A stretch of DNA of 64,000 nucleotides from Variovorax flavidus (GTDB lineage: Bacteria > Pseudomonadota > Gammaproteobacteria > Burkholderiales > Burkholderiaceae_C), in assembly GCF_030317145.1 (NCBI RefSeq), contig NZ_JASZYE010000004.1:62001-126000 (forward strand), read 5' to 3'. Of the stretch, positions 1 to 9,690 are shown in pieces (positions within the stretch are counted from its first letter, which is position 1; each line of letters opens with the position of its first letter). The translations under genes were made by a program, and so were the position numbers. Below the pieces are notes generated by a model, which was given only the letters and a program-made list of their open reading frames with translations, had not been told where the DNA came from and did no database searches.

Positions 1-2
1 CG

Positions 3-590
3 GCGGCGTTCATGCGCTACAACCGGCTGCAGGACATTGGCATCTCGGAGCAGCAGATCAAGGACAATCTGCTGTTCGCGACCGACAAGGTCGGCGAGAC
101 CATGAAGGCCAATATCGACCCCCGCCAGGCCAAGGAATGGTTCGGCACGGTGCCGCCCGACCTGACGCTGGTCGCACGTTCGCGTGCCGGCCACGGCGGC
201 ACCGGCGCGGACTACCTGTACACCTACATGCGCACGTTCTACCGTGACGACACGAAGGCAACGGGTTGGAACAACCTGGCGTTCCCGGCTGTCGCCATGC
301 CGCACGTCTTGTGGGAGTTGCAAGGCGAACGCCGCCCGATCTTCGACAAGGTCGAGTCGCACGGCCATGAAACCGAGGTATTCAAGGGCTGGGAGCAGCT
401 CAGTCCCGGTACCATGACGCCCATGCAATATGACCAGGCGATGGGTGACCTCGTGAGTTATTTGCAGTGGATGGCAGAGCCGGCGCAGAACACCCGCATC
501 CGTGTGGGCGTCTGGGTGCTGCTGTTCCTTGTCATGGCAGTGGTCTTTGTATGGCGCTTGAATGCCTCTTACTGGAAAGACGTCAAGTAA
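3..590 (+). CDS. petC: Cytochrome c1 of the bc1 complex, C-terminal part (cut by window start)
   Basis: The reading frame is already open at the window edge and ends at TAA 588-590. Cytochrome c1 passes electrons from the Rieske protein to soluble cytochrome c at the outer face of the inner membrane. The visible part starts with AAFMRYNRL, which in this family directly follows the heme-binding CxxCH, so the heme motif should lie just upstream of the window. The segment AMPHVLW holds the likely Met axial heme ligand. The last about 30 residues form one hydrophobic helix (VWVLLFLVMAVVFVW) ending in a short basic tail, the usual C-terminal membrane anchor. About 195 residues are visible of roughly 250 expected. 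A hairpin terminator follows at 629. Confidence 0.93.
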   Translation, partial: AAFMRYNRLQDIGISEQQIKDNLLFATDKVGETMKANIDPRQAKEWFGTVPPDLTLVARSRAGHGGTGADYLYTYMRTFYRDDTKATGWNNLAFPAVAMPHVLWELQGERRPIFDKVESHGHETEVFKGWEQLSPGTMTPMQYDQAMGDLVSYLQWMAEPAQNTRIRVGVWVLLFLVMAVVFVWRLNASYWKDVK

Positions 591-628
591 TTCGATGCCG
601 ATCGGGCGCCTCGGGCGTCCGGTCCCGC

Positions 629-667
629 AGAGTGGGTTGCTAGCGCGATCCACTCTTTTTGATTTTT
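629..667 (+). terminator. Rho-independent terminator between petC and sspA
   Basis: AGAGTGG (629-635) pairs with CCACTCT (650-656), and weaker pairs extend into the loop. A T-rich run follows (656-660, then 663-667). It lies 38 bases after the petC stop and ends only about 15 bases before the sspA start, so it also separates the sspA ribosome-binding site from the cytochrome operon. Confidence 0.8.
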
Positions 668-681
668 AGGAGCCTTTCGCC

Positions 682-1293
682 ATGATGGTCTTGTATTCGG
701 GAACGACCTGCCCTTTTTCACATCGCTGCCGATTCGTGCTGTTCGAGAAAGGCATGGATTTCGAGATTCGCGATGTCGATCTCTACAACAAGCCTGAAGA
801 CATCAGCGTGATGAACCCGTACGGCCAGGTGCCAATCCTGGTCGAACGCGACCTGATCCTGTACGAGTCGAACATCATCAACGAGTACATCGACGAGCGC
901 TTTCCGCATCCGCAACTGATGCCCGGCGACCCGGTCGACCGCGCGCGTGTGCGCCTGTTCCTGCTCAATTTCGAGAAGGAACTCTTCGTGCACGTGTCGA
1001 CGCTGGAAAACCGCACGTCCAAGGGCAACGAAAAGGCGCTCGAAAAGGCGCGCTCGCACATCCGCGATCGCCTGACGCAGCTCGCACCGGTGTTCCTGAA
1101 GAACAAGTACATGCTGGGCGACAACTTCTCGATGCTCGACGTCGCGATCGCTCCGCTGCTCTGGCGCCTGGACTACTACGGCATCGATCTGAGCAAGAAC
1201 GCTGCGCCGCTTCTGAAGTATGCCGAGCGCATCTTCTCGCGCCCCGCCTACATCGAAGCGCTGACGCCGTCCGAAAAGGTCATGCGCAAGTGA
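682..1293 (+). CDS. sspA: Stringent starvation protein A (GST-fold RNA polymerase-associated protein)
   Basis: This 203-residue protein has a glutathione-S-transferase fold: an N-terminal thioredoxin-like part (VLYSGTTCPFSHRCRFVLFEKG, then NPYGQVPILVERD and ESNIINEYID) and an all-helical C-terminal half. SspA proteins bind RNA polymerase and reprogram transcription in starvation and acid stress; they are not active GSTs. The start is one of two adjacent ATGs (682 or 685) after AGGAG at 668-672. sspB follows 16 bases downstream, the classic sspAB pair. A terminator sits just upstream, so transcription needs either read-through or a promoter buried in the short gap. Confidence 0.93.
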   Translation: MMVLYSGTTCPFSHRCRFVLFEKGMDFEIRDVDLYNKPEDISVMNPYGQVPILVERDLILYESNIINEYIDERFPHPQLMPGDPVDRARVRLFLLNFEKELFVHVSTLENRTSKGNEKALEKARSHIRDRLTQLAPVFLKNKYMLGDNFSMLDVAIAPLLWRLDYYGIDLSKNAAPLLKYAERIFSRPAYIEALTPSEKVMRK

Positions 1294-1309
1294 GTCTCTG
1301 CAGCCGGCC

Positions 1310-1876
1310 ATGATCAACGCGCTCGAGTCGTCTTCCACCCGCCCGTATCTCATCCGGGCGCTGTATGAATGGTGCACGGACAACGGCTTCACGCCCTATG
1401 TCGCGGTGCAGGTCGACGACACCGTTCAGGTGCCGCGCGAATACGTCAAGAACGGCGAGATCGTGTTGAACATCAGCTTCGATGCGACAAGTTCGCTCAA
1501 GCTGGGCAACGATTTCATCGAGTTCAAGGCGCGTTTTGCGGGCACGGCTCGGGAGATCAGCGTTCCCGTGGGCCGCGTGATCGCAATCTATGCGCGCGAG
1601 AACGGGCAGGGGATGGCCTTTCCCGCACCCGCTCCTGCGCAGGCTGATGGCGGCGCGGCACCTGCTGCGGCAACATCCTCGTCCTCTGCCACGCGCACGC
1701 CATTGCGCGATGCGTCCCGTGGCACCGAAGGCGACGCCAGCAAGATCGTTCATCTCGTGAGCGGCGAAGGCGCGGAAGAAGCCGTCGAGGCCAGCGGCAC
1801 GCCCGCCGATCCCGAGGATCCGCCGCGCCCGCCGGCCGGTGGCGGCTCGCGGCCCTCGCTCAAGCGGATCAAATGA
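1310..1876 (+). CDS. sspB: ClpXP protease specificity-enhancing factor SspB
   Basis: SspB is the adaptor that tethers ssrA-tagged and some other substrates to ClpXP. The first about 110 residues are the conserved substrate-binding domain (RPYLIRALYEWCTDNGFTPY near the start, then VPREYVKNGEIVLNIS and VPVGRVIAIYARENGQG). The remaining about 75 residues are low-complexity Ala/Pro/Ser/Glu and end in a basic SRPSLKRIK segment. This matches the family layout of a flexible linker with a C-terminal ClpX-binding peptide. Length is 188 residues, slightly longer than the E. coli protein (165). It is the second gene of the sspAB unit and is followed by a tRNA gene. Confidence 0.93.
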   Translation: MINALESSSTRPYLIRALYEWCTDNGFTPYVAVQVDDTVQVPREYVKNGEIVLNISFDATSSLKLGNDFIEFKARFAGTAREISVPVGRVIAIYARENGQGMAFPAPAPAQADGGAAPAAATSSSSATRTPLRDASRGTEGDASKIVHLVSGEGAEEAVEASGTPADPEDPPRPPAGGGSRPSLKRIK

Positions 1877-1900
1877 GCGATGCGGCAAATGCCGCGCCGC

Positions 1901-1906
1901 TAAAAT
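1901..1906 (+). promoter_or_regulatory. Probable -10 box for tRNA-Thr
   Basis: TAAAAT lies 9 bases before the mature tRNA 5' end, which would give a very short 5' leader. No good -35 box is visible at the usual distance. Confidence 0.45.
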
Positions 1907-1915
1907 CCTTTTTCC

Positions 1916-1991
1916 GCCGCTTTAGCTCAGTTGGTAGAGCAACCGCCTTGTAAGCGGTAGGTCGTCAGTTCGATTCCGACAAGCGGCACCA
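1916..1991 (+). tRNA. tRNA-Thr (anticodon TGT)
   Basis: A full cloverleaf is visible. The acceptor GCCGCTT (1916-1922) pairs with AAGCGGC (1981-1987). The D arm contains TTAGCTCAGTTGGTAGAGC. The anticodon stem ACCGC/GCGGT encloses loop CTTGTAA with anticodon TGT. The T arm contains GTTCGATTC. The discriminator base is A, and CCA (1989-1991) is encoded. It reads ACA and, by wobble, other threonine codons. Confidence 0.97.
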
Positions 1992-2054
1992 TCACTATCC
2001 GGGGATCGCTCCGCTCCCCAGTTCCCGACAACGGGACGGGCTCGGCCCTACGAT

Positions 2055-2822
2055 ATGGACAACGCCATCCAGCACCACCTTGATAGCGCCGTCGCAGACC
2101 CGGGCGTGACCGACATTGCCACGTCCATTTCCATCGAAGCTCGAAAGCGCTCGCAGCAGCGCCGCTCCACGGTGGTGCAATGGATTCGCAAGACTCACGG
2201 CTGGTTCGGCCTGTGGGGCGCGATCCTGGGGTTGATCTTCGGCACCGCTGGCATCTGGCTGAACCACCGCGCGGTACTCAAGTTGCCGATGGCGCAGCAG
2301 CGCATCAATGCCCAGTTGGCCTTGCCCGAACCGGCACCGGCAACCGCGGAGGAAATGGCCGCGTGGTTGCAGGAGGCACTGGGCCAGAGCGGTCCGCCGA
2401 ATTCCACACGCACCGAGCCCGCGAAGCCTGTGGCGTGGACCGAGAAGGGCAGGCGCACCCCGGCAGCTGACGCGTCCGACAATGCGGCGCCTGCGAAGCC
2501 GCTCCTGCAGCCGGAGCGCTGGATCTTCAATTTCGGCGGTCCCGATGCGGTCGTGCAGGCCGAATACTGGCGCGGCAATCGTTCCGTGGGCGTCACGACC
2601 ACGAGCAACGGTTTCGTTGCGACGCTGGCCAATCTGCACAAGGGCGTCGGCATGCCGGTCGCGTGGATCCTCCTGGTCGACACACTGGCGGGCAGCTTGA
2701 TCTTCCTTTCGATCTCGGGCGTGGCGCTCTGGATGCTGACCCATCGGCGCCGGCGTGTCGGCCTCGTCATCTTCGGTACATCGGTTGCGCTCACGCTTGG
2801 GTTGGTGATCGCGCAACTCTGA
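2055..2822 (+). CDS. PepSY-associated transmembrane protein
   Basis: This 255-residue inner-membrane protein resembles the PepSY-TM family. After a polar N-terminus of about 45 residues comes a helix at about 48-68 (HGWFGLWGAILGLIFGTAGIWL). It is followed by a periplasmic Ala/Pro-rich linker and a PepSY-like region (about 155-195, with WIFNFGGPDAVVQAEYWRG). Two C-terminal helices (WILLVDTLAGSLIFLSISGVALWML and a shorter last one) flank a basic HRRRRVG loop. PepSY-TM proteins often accompany iron uptake or reductases, but no such partner lies here, so the role is open. It stands alone between tRNA-Thr and a convergent DciA-like gene. No clear Shine-Dalgarno precedes the ATG. Confidence 0.75.
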   Translation: MDNAIQHHLDSAVADPGVTDIATSISIEARKRSQQRRSTVVQWIRKTHGWFGLWGAILGLIFGTAGIWLNHRAVLKLPMAQQRINAQLALPEPAPATAEEMAAWLQEALGQSGPPNSTRTEPAKPVAWTEKGRRTPAADASDNAAPAKPLLQPERWIFNFGGPDAVVQAEYWRGNRSVGVTTTSNGFVATLANLHKGVGMPVAWILLVDTLAGSLIFLSISGVALWMLTHRRRRVGLVIFGTSVALTLGLVIAQL

Positions 2823-2834
2823 GGCGTGCCGCGC

Positions 2835-3140
2835 TCAGTGGCGCGATTGCACCTTGATGCGGATCGTCGCCACGTCCCATCCGCGGGATTTCAGCCGCGC
2901 CTGAAGGATCGGCGCCAGCTGGCGAAGCTTGGCGGCAGCCGCGCTCCCGTAGACCAGCATGCACCAGACATCCCCTTCCGCGGGGCCGGCCTTGACGCCG
3001 GCACGCATCTCCGGGGGGATCAGGTCCTGCACCGCCGCCAGGCGCTCTCCCGCCTCGCGGGCACGCGCAGCCAGACTGGCGAGGGTGGGAGAGCCCTCTG
3101 TGGCCTCGAGCAAGGTGACGGCGTTGAAACGGCGGTTCAT
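2835..3140 (-). CDS. dciA: DciA-like (DUF721) putative replicative-helicase loader
   Basis: This protein of about 101 residues starts at the ATG at 3140 (MNRRFNAVTLLEA). Longer upstream reading has no family similarity that I recognise. The C-terminal half carries the DUF721 pattern, with GDVWCMLVYGSAAAAKLRQLAP followed by a basic beta-rich end (VATIRIKVQ). In bacteria lacking DnaC or DnaI, DUF721 proteins (DciA) load or activate the DnaB helicase. The neighbour secA, divergently transcribed, is typical for this family in proteobacteria. The protein is at the short end of the family. The assignment is by context and pattern; no function is proven here. Confidence 0.65.
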   Translation of the reverse strand: MNRRFNAVTLLEATEGSPTLASLAARAREAGERLAAVQDLIPPEMRAGVKAGPAEGDVWCMLVYGSAAAAKLRQLAPILQARLKSRGWDVATIRIKVQSRH

Positions 3141-3317
3141 GGGGAAAGGTCTGCAGTCAGTGGGTTCGAACAAGGCGGCTAAAATCAATGGTTTGCCAGC
3201 AATCCTGCGGGCCGGTCGGCTTGCTTTCTGGCAAAGCGCGCCCAAGTTCCTTCTCGTCTATCTTAGGGATTTCGGTCGAAGTAGTCGCATGCAGCGAGTT
3301 TGCTTCGATCTCCATTC

Positions 3318-6095
3318 ATGGCCACCAATTTCCTGACTCAAATTTTCGGCAGTCGCAATGACCGGCTCCTGAAGCAGTATCGCAAGACGGTCGAACGCAT
3401 CAATGCGCTGGAACCCTCCTTCGAGAAGCTCGACGACGATGCGCTGCGTGCCAAGACGCAGGAATTCAAGGAACGCATCGCCAAGGGCGAGACGCTCGAC
3501 GACCTGCTGCCTGAGGCCTTCGCCACAGTCCGCGAAGCGTCCAAGCGGGTCATGAAAATGCGCCACTTCGATGTCCAGCTGCTGGGCGGCATGGCGCTCC
3601 ACAACGGCAAGATTTCGGAAATGCGCACGGGTGAGGGCAAGACCCTGACCGCCACGCTGCCCGTGTACCTGAACGCGCTCACGGGCAAGGGCGTGCACGT
3701 GGTCACCGTGAATGACTATCTCGCCAGCCGCGATGCGACCTGGATGGGTCGGCTCTACAACTTCCTCGGCCTCTCCGTCGGCATCAACCTGCCGCAGATG
3801 CCGCGCGAGGAAAAGCAGCAGGCCTACGGCAGCGACATCACCTACGGCACGAACAACGAGTACGGCTTCGACTACCTGCGCGACAACATGGTCTACGAGC
3901 CGGGCGACCGGGTCCAGCGCGGGCTGAACTACGCCATCGTCGACGAAGTGGACTCCATCCTGATCGACGAGGCGCGCACGCCGCTCATCATCAGCGGCCA
4001 GGCCGAGGACCACACCGAGCTGTACCTGGCGATCAACAAGGTCGTGCCGTTGCTGGTTCGGCAGGAAGGCGAAGCTGATCCGCGCACCGGCGAAGGCGTC
4101 ACCAAGCCCGGCGACTTCACCGTCGATGAGAAGACGCACCAGGTGTTCATGACCGAAGACGGCCATGAGAAGGCGGAGCAGGTTCTTTCCGAGTTCAAGC
4201 TGCTGCCCGAGGGCGCCTCGCTCTACGACCCGGCCAACATCACGCTGATGCACCACCTGAATGCGGCGCTGCGTGCACGTCACCTCTACCACCGCGACCA
4301 GCACTACGTGGTGCAACAGGGCGAAGTGGTCATCGTCGACGAATTCACGGGTCGCCTGATGACAGGGCGCCGCTGGAGCGACGGCCTGCACCAGGCCGTC
4401 GAGGCCAAGGAAGGCGTCGAAATCCAGGCCGAGAACCAGACCCTCGCGTCGATCACTTTCCAGAACTATTTCCGTCTCTACGCCAAGCTCGCGGGCATGA
4501 CCGGCACGGCCGATACCGAGGCCTATGAATTCCAGGAGATCTACGGTCTGGAGACCATGATCATTCCGCCGAACCGGCCGAGCAAGCGCGAAGACCAGCT
4601 GGACCGGGTCTACAAGACCACCCGCGAAAAGTACGACGCGGCCATCCAGGACATTCGCGAGTGCTACGAACGCGGCCAGCCGGTGCTGGTCGGCACCTCG
4701 TCGATCGAGAACTCCGAAATCATCGCCGGACTGCTCGAGAAGGCCAATCTGCCGCATCAGGTGCTCAACGCCAAGCAGCATGCACGCGAAGCCGAGATCG
4801 TGGCGCAGGCGGGTCGCACCAAGATGATCACGATCGCCACCAACATGGCGGGTCGTGGTACCGACATCGTGCTCGGCGGCAACGTCGAGAAGGCGATCGA
4901 AGCCGTCGAGGCCAGCGAGGAACTCGATTCCGCAGCGAAGGCCGCGGAGATGGACCGGCTGCGTGCGCAATGGGACAAGGACCACGAGTTCGTGAAGTCG
5001 CTGGGCGGCCTGCGCATCATCGCGACCGAGCGTCACGAGTCGCGCCGCATCGACAACCAGCTGCGCGGCCGTTCGGGTCGCCAGGGCGACCCGGGCTCCT
5101 CTCGCTTCTACCTGAGCCTGGACGATCCGCTGATGCGCATTTTCGCGGGAGATCGCGTGAAGGCGATCATGGACCGCCTCAAGATGCCCGACGGCGAGGC
5201 GATCGAAGCCGGCATCGTCACGCGCAGCATCGAGAGTGCGCAGCGCAAGGTCGAGGCGCGCAACTTCGACGTGCGCAAGCAATTGCTCGAGTACGACGAC
5301 GTGTCGAACGACCAGCGCAAGGTCATCTACCAGCAGCGCAACGACATTCTCGATGCGGGCGACCTGACTGCGCAGATCGAAGGGTTGCGCGAAGGCTGCT
5401 TTGCGGACTTGGTTCGCCAGTACGTGCCCAACGAATCGGTCGAAGAGCAATGGGACCTCGCCGGTCTCGAGAAGGTGCTTGCCGACGAATGGCACATGGA
5501 CATGCCGCTTCGCAAGGAAGTGGAAGCTGCGACGGCCATCGGCGACGAAGACGTGGTCGAGAAGGTCGTCTCCGCGGCCAACGAGGCATTCAACGCCAAG
5601 GTCTCGCTGATCGGCCAGGAGAACTTCACGCAATTCGAGCGCATGGTCCTGCTGCAGAGCATCGACACGCATTGGCGCGAGCACCTGGCTTCGCTCGACT
5701 ACCTCCGCCAGGGCATCCACCTTCGCGGCTACGCGCAGAAGCAACCCAAGCAGGAATACAAGCGCGAAGCTTTCGAGCTCTTCGGCCAGTTGCTCGATTC
5801 GGTCAAGAACGAAGTCACGCGTCAGCTCATGACCGTGCGCGTGCAGTCCACCGAGCAACTCGAACAAGCCGCCGAGGCGATGGAAAGCCGCGGCGAAAAC
5901 GTGGCGAACATCACCTACACCGCGCCCACGGAGACCGGCGAAGTCGAAGTGCGTGTCGATGAAGAAAGCCTGCGCCGCCAGGCCGCGAGTGGCCTGAGCG
6001 CCGGCGCGGCCGCGTTTGCGCGCGTGGGCCGCAACGATCCTTGTCCTTGCGGCAGTGGCAAGAAGTTCAAGCAATGCCACGGCAAGCTCACCTGA
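3318..6095 (+). CDS. secA: Preprotein translocase ATPase SecA
   Basis: This 925-residue motor drives preproteins through SecYEG at the inner membrane. The start is the ATG at 3318 ([21 protein letters not shown]); an in-frame TTG at 3300 is less likely. Visible are Walker A MRTGEGKT (about residue 103), Walker [16 protein letters not shown], the NBD2 motifs [14 protein letters not shown] and [13 protein letters not shown], and the C-terminal zinc motif [14 protein letters not shown] for SecB and phospholipid contact. It lies 177 bases from the divergent DciA-like gene; argJ follows 28 bases after the stop. I see no SecM-like leader ORF upstream. Confidence 0.97.
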   Translation: MATNFLTQIFGSRNDRLLKQYRKTVERINALEPSFEKLDDDALRAKTQEFKERIAKGETLDDLLPEAFATVREASKRVMKMRHFDVQLLGGMALHNGKISEMRTGEGKTLTATLPVYLNALTGKGVHVVTVNDYLASRDATWMGRLYNFLGLSVGINLPQMPREEKQQAYGSDITYGTNNEYGFDYLRDNMVYEPGDRVQRGLNYAIVDEVDSILIDEARTPLIISGQAEDHTELYLAINKVVPLLVRQEGEADPRTGEGVTKPGDFTVDEKTHQVFMTEDGHEKAEQVLSEFKLLPEGASLYDPANITLMHHLNAALRARHLYHRDQHYVVQQGEVVIVDEFTGRLMTGRRWSDGLHQAVEAKEGVEIQAENQTLASITFQNYFRLYAKLAGMTGTADTEAYEFQEIYGLETMIIPPNRPSKREDQLDRVYKTTREKYDAAIQDIRECYERGQPVLVGTSSIENSEIIAGLLEKANLPHQVLNAKQHAREAEIVAQAGRTKMITIATNMAGRGTDIVLGGNVEKAIEAVEASEELDSAAKAAEMDRLRAQWDKDHEFVKSLGGLRIIATERHESRRIDNQLRGRSGRQGDPGSSRFYLSLDDPLMRIFAGDRVKAIMDRLKMPDGEAIEAGIVTRSIESAQRKVEARNFDVRKQLLEYDDVSNDQRKVIYQQRNDILDAGDLTAQIEGLREGCFADLVRQYVPNESVEEQWDLAGLEKVLADEWHMDMPLRKEVEAATAIGDEDVVEKVVSAANEAFNAKVSLIGQENFTQFERMVLLQSIDTHWREHLASLDYLRQGIHLRGYAQKQPKQEYKREAFELFGQLLDSVKNEVTRQLMTVRVQSTEQLEQAAEAMESRGENVANITYTAPTETGEVEVRVDEESLRRQAASGLSAGAAAFARVGRNDPCPCGSGKKFKQCHGKLT

Positions 6096-6123
6096 TATCC
6101 GTATCCGTCAGCAGGACTCATCC

Positions 6124-7353
6124 ATGCCCGTGAATCTTTCCGCTCCCGATCCCGCAGCGTTGCACGCGGTGCCCGGCGTCCGCATCGGCGTTGCCGAAGC
6201 CGGCGTTCGCAAGGCCAATCGCAAGGACCTGACGGTGGTGCTGATCGACGAAGGCGCCGCCGTGGGCGGCGTGTTCACGCAGAACCGCTTCTGTGCCGCG
6301 CCCGTCCAGCTTTGCCGTGACCACCTGGCCGCGAATTTCGGCGTTCGCGCCATGCTGATCAACACCGGCAATGCGAACGCCGGCACGGGCGAGGACGGAT
6401 TGGCGCGTGCGCGTGCCACGTGTATCGCGCTGGCCCGCAAGCTCAATCTCGCGCCGGAGCAGATCCTGCCTTTCTCTACCGGCGTGATCATGGAGCCGTT
6501 GCCGATCGACCGGATCGAGGCGGGGCTGCCCGCCGCGCTGGCCGATGCTTCGCCATCGAACTGGGCGCGCGCGGCCGAAGGCATCATGACGACCGACACG
6601 GTGCCGAAGGCCTTCAGCCAGCAGGTGCAGATCGGCGGCGCCACCGTCACGATCACCGGCATCAGCAAGGGCGCGGGCATGATCCGCCCCAACATGGCGA
6701 CGATGCTTGGCTTCATGGCCACCGACGCGAAGATCGATGCTTCGCTGATCCAGCCGCTCGCGAAGGCCCTGGCCGACGCATCGTTCAATCGGGTGACGAT
6801 CGATGGCGATACGTCGACCAACGATTCCTTCGTGGTCATCGCCACGCAGAAGGCCGATCACGGCACCATCACCTCGCTCGAATCCGCCGAGGGACGCGCC
6901 TTGCTGGAAGCCATGCAGGGCGTCGCGCGCCAATTGGCGCAGGCCATCGTGCGCGACGGCGAAGGCGCGACCAAGTTCATCACCATCCGTGTCGAAGGTG
7001 GACGCGACGCGGCGGAGTGCCGCCAGGTGGCCTATGCGGTCGCGCATTCGCCGCTGGTCAAGACGGCGTTCTACGCGAGCGACCCGAATCTCGGCCGCAT
7101 CCTGGCCGCTGTCGGCTACGCGGGCATTGCCGATCTGGACCAGACCGGCATCGATCTCTATCTCGATGACGTCCACGTGGCCGTCAAGGGGGGGCGCAAC
7201 CCCACCTACCGCGAGGAGGATGGCCAGCGCGTCATGAAGCAAAGCGAAATCACCGTGCGCATCGCGCTCGGCCGTGGCGATGCCGCCGATACGGTCTGGA
7301 CTTGCGACCTCAGCCACGACTACGTGTCGATCAACGCCGACTACCGGTCATGA
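6124..7353 (+). CDS. argJ: Bifunctional glutamate N-acetyltransferase / ornithine acetyltransferase ArgJ
   Basis: ArgJ moves the acetyl group from N-acetylornithine to glutamate, closing the acetyl cycle of arginine synthesis. Some family members also use acetyl-CoA. The 409-residue precursor self-cleaves before a Thr in the motif [16 protein letters not shown]. Here that Thr is residue 193 (codon 6700-6702), giving alpha and beta chains of normal sizes. Other conserved pieces are [21 protein letters not shown] and the C-terminal SDPNLGRIL. The start is the ATG at 6124 ([10 protein letters not shown]), after the secA stop. The stop overlaps the start of the next gene (ATGA), indicating translational coupling. 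Confidence 0.96.
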   Translation: MPVNLSAPDPAALHAVPGVRIGVAEAGVRKANRKDLTVVLIDEGAAVGGVFTQNRFCAAPVQLCRDHLAANFGVRAMLINTGNANAGTGEDGLARARATCIALARKLNLAPEQILPFSTGVIMEPLPIDRIEAGLPAALADASPSNWARAAEGIMTTDTVPKAFSQQVQIGGATVTITGISKGAGMIRPNMATMLGFMATDAKIDASLIQPLAKALADASFNRVTIDGDTSTNDSFVVIATQKADHGTITSLESAEGRALLEAMQGVARQLAQAIVRDGEGATKFITIRVEGGRDAAECRQVAYAVAHSPLVKTAFYASDPNLGRILAAVGYAGIADLDQTGIDLYLDDVHVAVKGGRNPTYREEDGQRVMKQSEITVRIALGRGDAADTVWTCDLSHDYVSINADYRS

Positions 7354-8225
7354 ACGAGAAATTCGAACGCCTGATCGAGCGCGCCGAACAACTGATCAGC
7401 CGCATCGAATCCATCCTTCCGCAGCCCCTGGCAGCACCCACCGACTGGAGTGCCTCCATCGCCTGGCGCTACCGTCGGCGCAGTTCGGGCCATGGCACGC
7501 TGGAGCCGGTGCGTCATGTGGCAACGATGCCGCTCGACGCGCTGAAGGAAATCGACGTCCAGAAAGAAAAGATCGAGCGCAACACGCGGCAGTTCGTCGA
7601 AGGCAAGCCAGCCAACAACGTGCTGCTGACCGGCGCCCGCGGCACCGGCAAATCGTCGCTGATCCGCGCCTGCCTGCAGGCCTACGCGTCGCAGGGCTTG
7701 CGCCTCATCGAAGTCGACAAGGCCGAACTCACGGACCTGCCGGACATCGTCGAGGTGGTTTCGAATCGGCCCGAGAAGTTCATCGTCTTCAGCGACGACC
7801 TGAGCTTCGACGAGGGTGAGCCGGGCTACAAGGCGCTCAAGTCGATCCTCGACGGCTCCATCGCCGCGGCCACGCCGAATGTGCTGATCTACGCGACCAG
7901 CAATCGGCGCCATCTGCTGCCCGAGTACATGAAGGAAAACCTCAGCTACACGCACACCGAGGACGGCGAAGTGCATCCCGGTGAGGTGATCGAGGAAAAG
8001 ATCTCGCTCTCCGAGCGCTTCGGTCTCTGGGTGAGTTTCTACCCGTTCAGCCAGAACGAATACCTGACGATCGTCGCGCAATGGCTGTCTTCCTTCGGGG
8101 TGGACGCGAAGGCCATCGAAGCCGCTCGGCCGGAGGCGCTCGTCTGGGCGCTCGAGCGGGGCTCGCGCAGCGGGCGCGTGGCCTACCAGTTCGCGCGCGA
8201 CTACGCAGGGCGCGCTGCCGCTTGA
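7350..8225 (+). CDS. DUF815-family AAA+ ATPase
   Basis: This 291-residue P-loop ATPase starts at ATG 7350, overlapping the argJ stop by four bases. The N-terminus is helical and charged ([20 protein letters not shown]). The Walker A is GARGTGKSS at about residue 94, and a Walker B-like [13 protein letters not shown] follows. A sensor-like [14 protein letters not shown] comes next, followed by an [18 protein letters not shown] segment. These fit DUF815, a widespread AAA+ family without a settled role. Its position between argJ and mutT is common in related bacteria and does not point to a pathway. No nuclease or protease domain is fused. Confidence 0.85.
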   Translation: MNEKFERLIERAEQLISRIESILPQPLAAPTDWSASIAWRYRRRSSGHGTLEPVRHVATMPLDALKEIDVQKEKIERNTRQFVEGKPANNVLLTGARGTGKSSLIRACLQAYASQGLRLIEVDKAELTDLPDIVEVVSNRPEKFIVFSDDLSFDEGEPGYKALKSILDGSIAAATPNVLIYATSNRRHLLPEYMKENLSYTHTEDGEVHPGEVIEEKISLSERFGLWVSFYPFSQNEYLTIVAQWLSSFGVDAKAIEAARPEALVWALERGSRSGRVAYQFARDYAGRAAA

Positions 8226-8233
8226 GGCCCGTG

Positions 8234-8668
8234 ATGACGCCGGATTCGCGCAAGCACACCGAAGTGGCCGTTGGCATCCTGATCCGTGAGGACGATGCCC
8301 TGTTGCTTTCGACCCGGCCGGAAGGCAAGCCCTACGCCGGCTACTGGGAGTTTCCCGGCGGCAAGATCGAGGCGGGTGAGTCGGTCGAGCAGGCCTTGCG
8401 GCGCGAATTGCACGAGGAGCTCGGGATCACCATCGCTGGTGCCGAAGTGTGGCGGGTCACCGAGCACGACTACCCGCATGCGCTGGTGCGCCTTCACTGG
8501 TGCAAGGTCAAGGCTTGGGACGGCGACTTCGAGATGCGCGAAGGCCAGTCGATGTGTTGGCAGCAATTGCCGCTCGAGGTGGAACCCGTACTTCCGGGCG
8601 CGCTGCCCGTCCTGGGATGGCTTGCCGACGAGCGCGGCCTGCCCGATCCTGATGCGGTAAGGCGCTGA
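8234..8668 (+). CDS. mutT: 8-oxo-dGTP diphosphatase MutT (Nudix)
   Basis: MutT hydrolyses 8-oxo-dGTP to the monophosphate, cleaning the nucleotide pool of a mutagenic base. The 144-residue protein has a complete Nudix box: GGKIEAGESVEQALRREL followed by HEELGI, with the REL..EE glutamates that bind metal. TEVAVGILIREDDALLLSTRPEGKPYAGYWEFPGG precedes it in the typical MutT way. The start is the ATG at 8234 or the in-frame GTG at 8231. It lies eight bases after the DUF815 gene and converges with yacG. Confidence 0.9.
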   Translation: MTPDSRKHTEVAVGILIREDDALLLSTRPEGKPYAGYWEFPGGKIEAGESVEQALRRELHEELGITIAGAEVWRVTEHDYPHALVRLHWCKVKAWDGDFEMREGQSMCWQQLPLEVEPVLPGALPVLGWLADERGLPDPDAVRR

Positions 8669-8695
8669 GCGCTATCCGCTGCTCGCGCTGGCGAG

Positions 8696-8908
8696 CTATT
8701 GCTGACGCTTGGGGTCGCCGAACGGATCTTCGTCCGGCGGCGCGTCTGCCGGCATCCTGAATTCCTCGCTGGCCCAGGCGCCCAGGTCGATTCCCTTGCA
8801 GCGGGCGCTGCAGAAAGGCCGGTAGGGGTTGCTCGGAGCGTAGATGCTGTCCTGGCCGCACGCCGGGCAGCGCACGATCCGCTCGCCGAAGGTGTTGGTG
8901 CCGCTCAT
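8696..8908 (-). CDS. yacG: Zinc-binding DNA gyrase inhibitor YacG
   Basis: A 70-residue zinc protein with the YacG motif CPACG at about 15-19 and CSARC about 15 residues further ([19 protein letters not shown]). The family binds GyrB and blocks gyrase in vitro. The tail is Asp/Pro rich. Its start overlaps the zapD stop by four bases (ATGA at 8905-8908). It closes the long minus-strand unit that begins at pilB, as zapD-yacG usually does. Confidence 0.9.
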   Translation of the reverse strand: MSGTNTFGERIVRCPACGQDSIYAPSNPYRPFCSARCKGIDLGAWASEEFRMPADAPPDEDPFGDPKRQQ

Positions 8909-9660
8909 GCGCAGAGAGTCAGTTCGAAAGGTGTGTCATCCGTGCTGTGGTGCAGGCGGTCGTCAGCTTCGTGGCGCATCAGCCGGACGGACACCATCAG
9001 CCGATTGCCGCTGATTTCCGGAATCAGGCCGAGCTTGGGGTCGATGCGCAGACGCAGGAGCTGGAAGCTCCGGCCCTGCGGCAGGGTCTGCTGGAACTGT
9101 CCGTTCGTTGCGATGACCTTGTAGGGAACGTCGGCATCTCGCAGGAGCTTCAGCAGCAGATAGATGGACTCCGCCAGCGGCGAGAGCGTGGAGGACCAGC
9201 GCTCGAGGTCGGCGCGCCGCTCCGGGGCGCGGCGGTTTTGCCACGCGTAATACGCCGGCAGATCGAATTCGCAGGTGCCACCCGGAATGCTGGCACGACT
9301 GCGGATGCTCATCAGCCACTCGTTCTCGGTCAATGCCTGGCCGGCCTTGCCGGGAACCGTGTTGAGCGTGTTGAAGTTGCTCTCCAGCTTGCCCACCACC
9401 TGATCCAGCACCGTTTCGGCGATCGCCGGATTCCCGCGGTAGCTGTTGAACACATTCTTGTGCTTGTCCAGGTCCCTCAGGACATCGGCCTTCAGGTCGG
9501 CGCGCGCAGCCACGTCCATGATCTCGAAGATCGTGACGAGTGCGTAGTGGTGCAAGAGGGCCGAGTCGGCAGGCACCAGCTCCCCAAGACGGCGAAACAG
9601 GTGCTCCAGCCGCAAGTAGGTCCGGATGCGCTCGTTGAATGGGTACTCGTAAAGGATCAC
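8905..9660 (-). CDS. zapD: Cell division protein ZapD
   Basis: ZapD cross-links FtsZ filaments and stabilises the Z ring. The 251-residue product (E. coli 247) opens with [21 protein letters not shown], the hallmark N-terminus, has a mainly helical core and ends in a beta-rich domain (SFQLLRLRI, then RLMVSVRLM). The usual order is coaE-zapD-yacG. Here two acyltransferase-type genes lie between coaE and zapD, with only 30 bases before zapD, so zapD may depend on the same transcript. Confidence 0.93.
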   Translation of the reverse strand: MILYEYPFNERIRTYLRLEHLFRRLGELVPADSALLHHYALVTIFEIMDVAARADLKADVLRDLDKHKNVFNSYRGNPAIAETVLDQVVGKLESNFNTLNTVPGKAGQALTENEWLMSIRSRASIPGGTCEFDLPAYYAWQNRRAPERRADLERWSSTLSPLAESIYLLLKLLRDADVPYKVIATNGQFQQTLPQGRSFQLLRLRIDPKLGLIPEISGNRLMVSVRLMRHEADDRLHHSTDDTPFELTLCA

Positions 9661-9690
9661 GCGTGAGGGCTTCCTGTCGGAATGATAGCT

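Noticed and set aside
1992-2054. GGGGA/TCCCC stem after tRNA-Thr as a terminator
   Set aside because: The stem is short and no T-run follows; too weak to list as a terminator.
3141-3317. SecM-like leader gene ahead of secA
   Set aside because: No short ORF with a signal peptide and arrest-like end lies in the 177-base divergent gap.
3258-6080. A 940-codon open frame antisense to secA
   Set aside because: The translation is low-complexity His/Asp/Leu/Val with no family similarity; secA on the other strand is certain.
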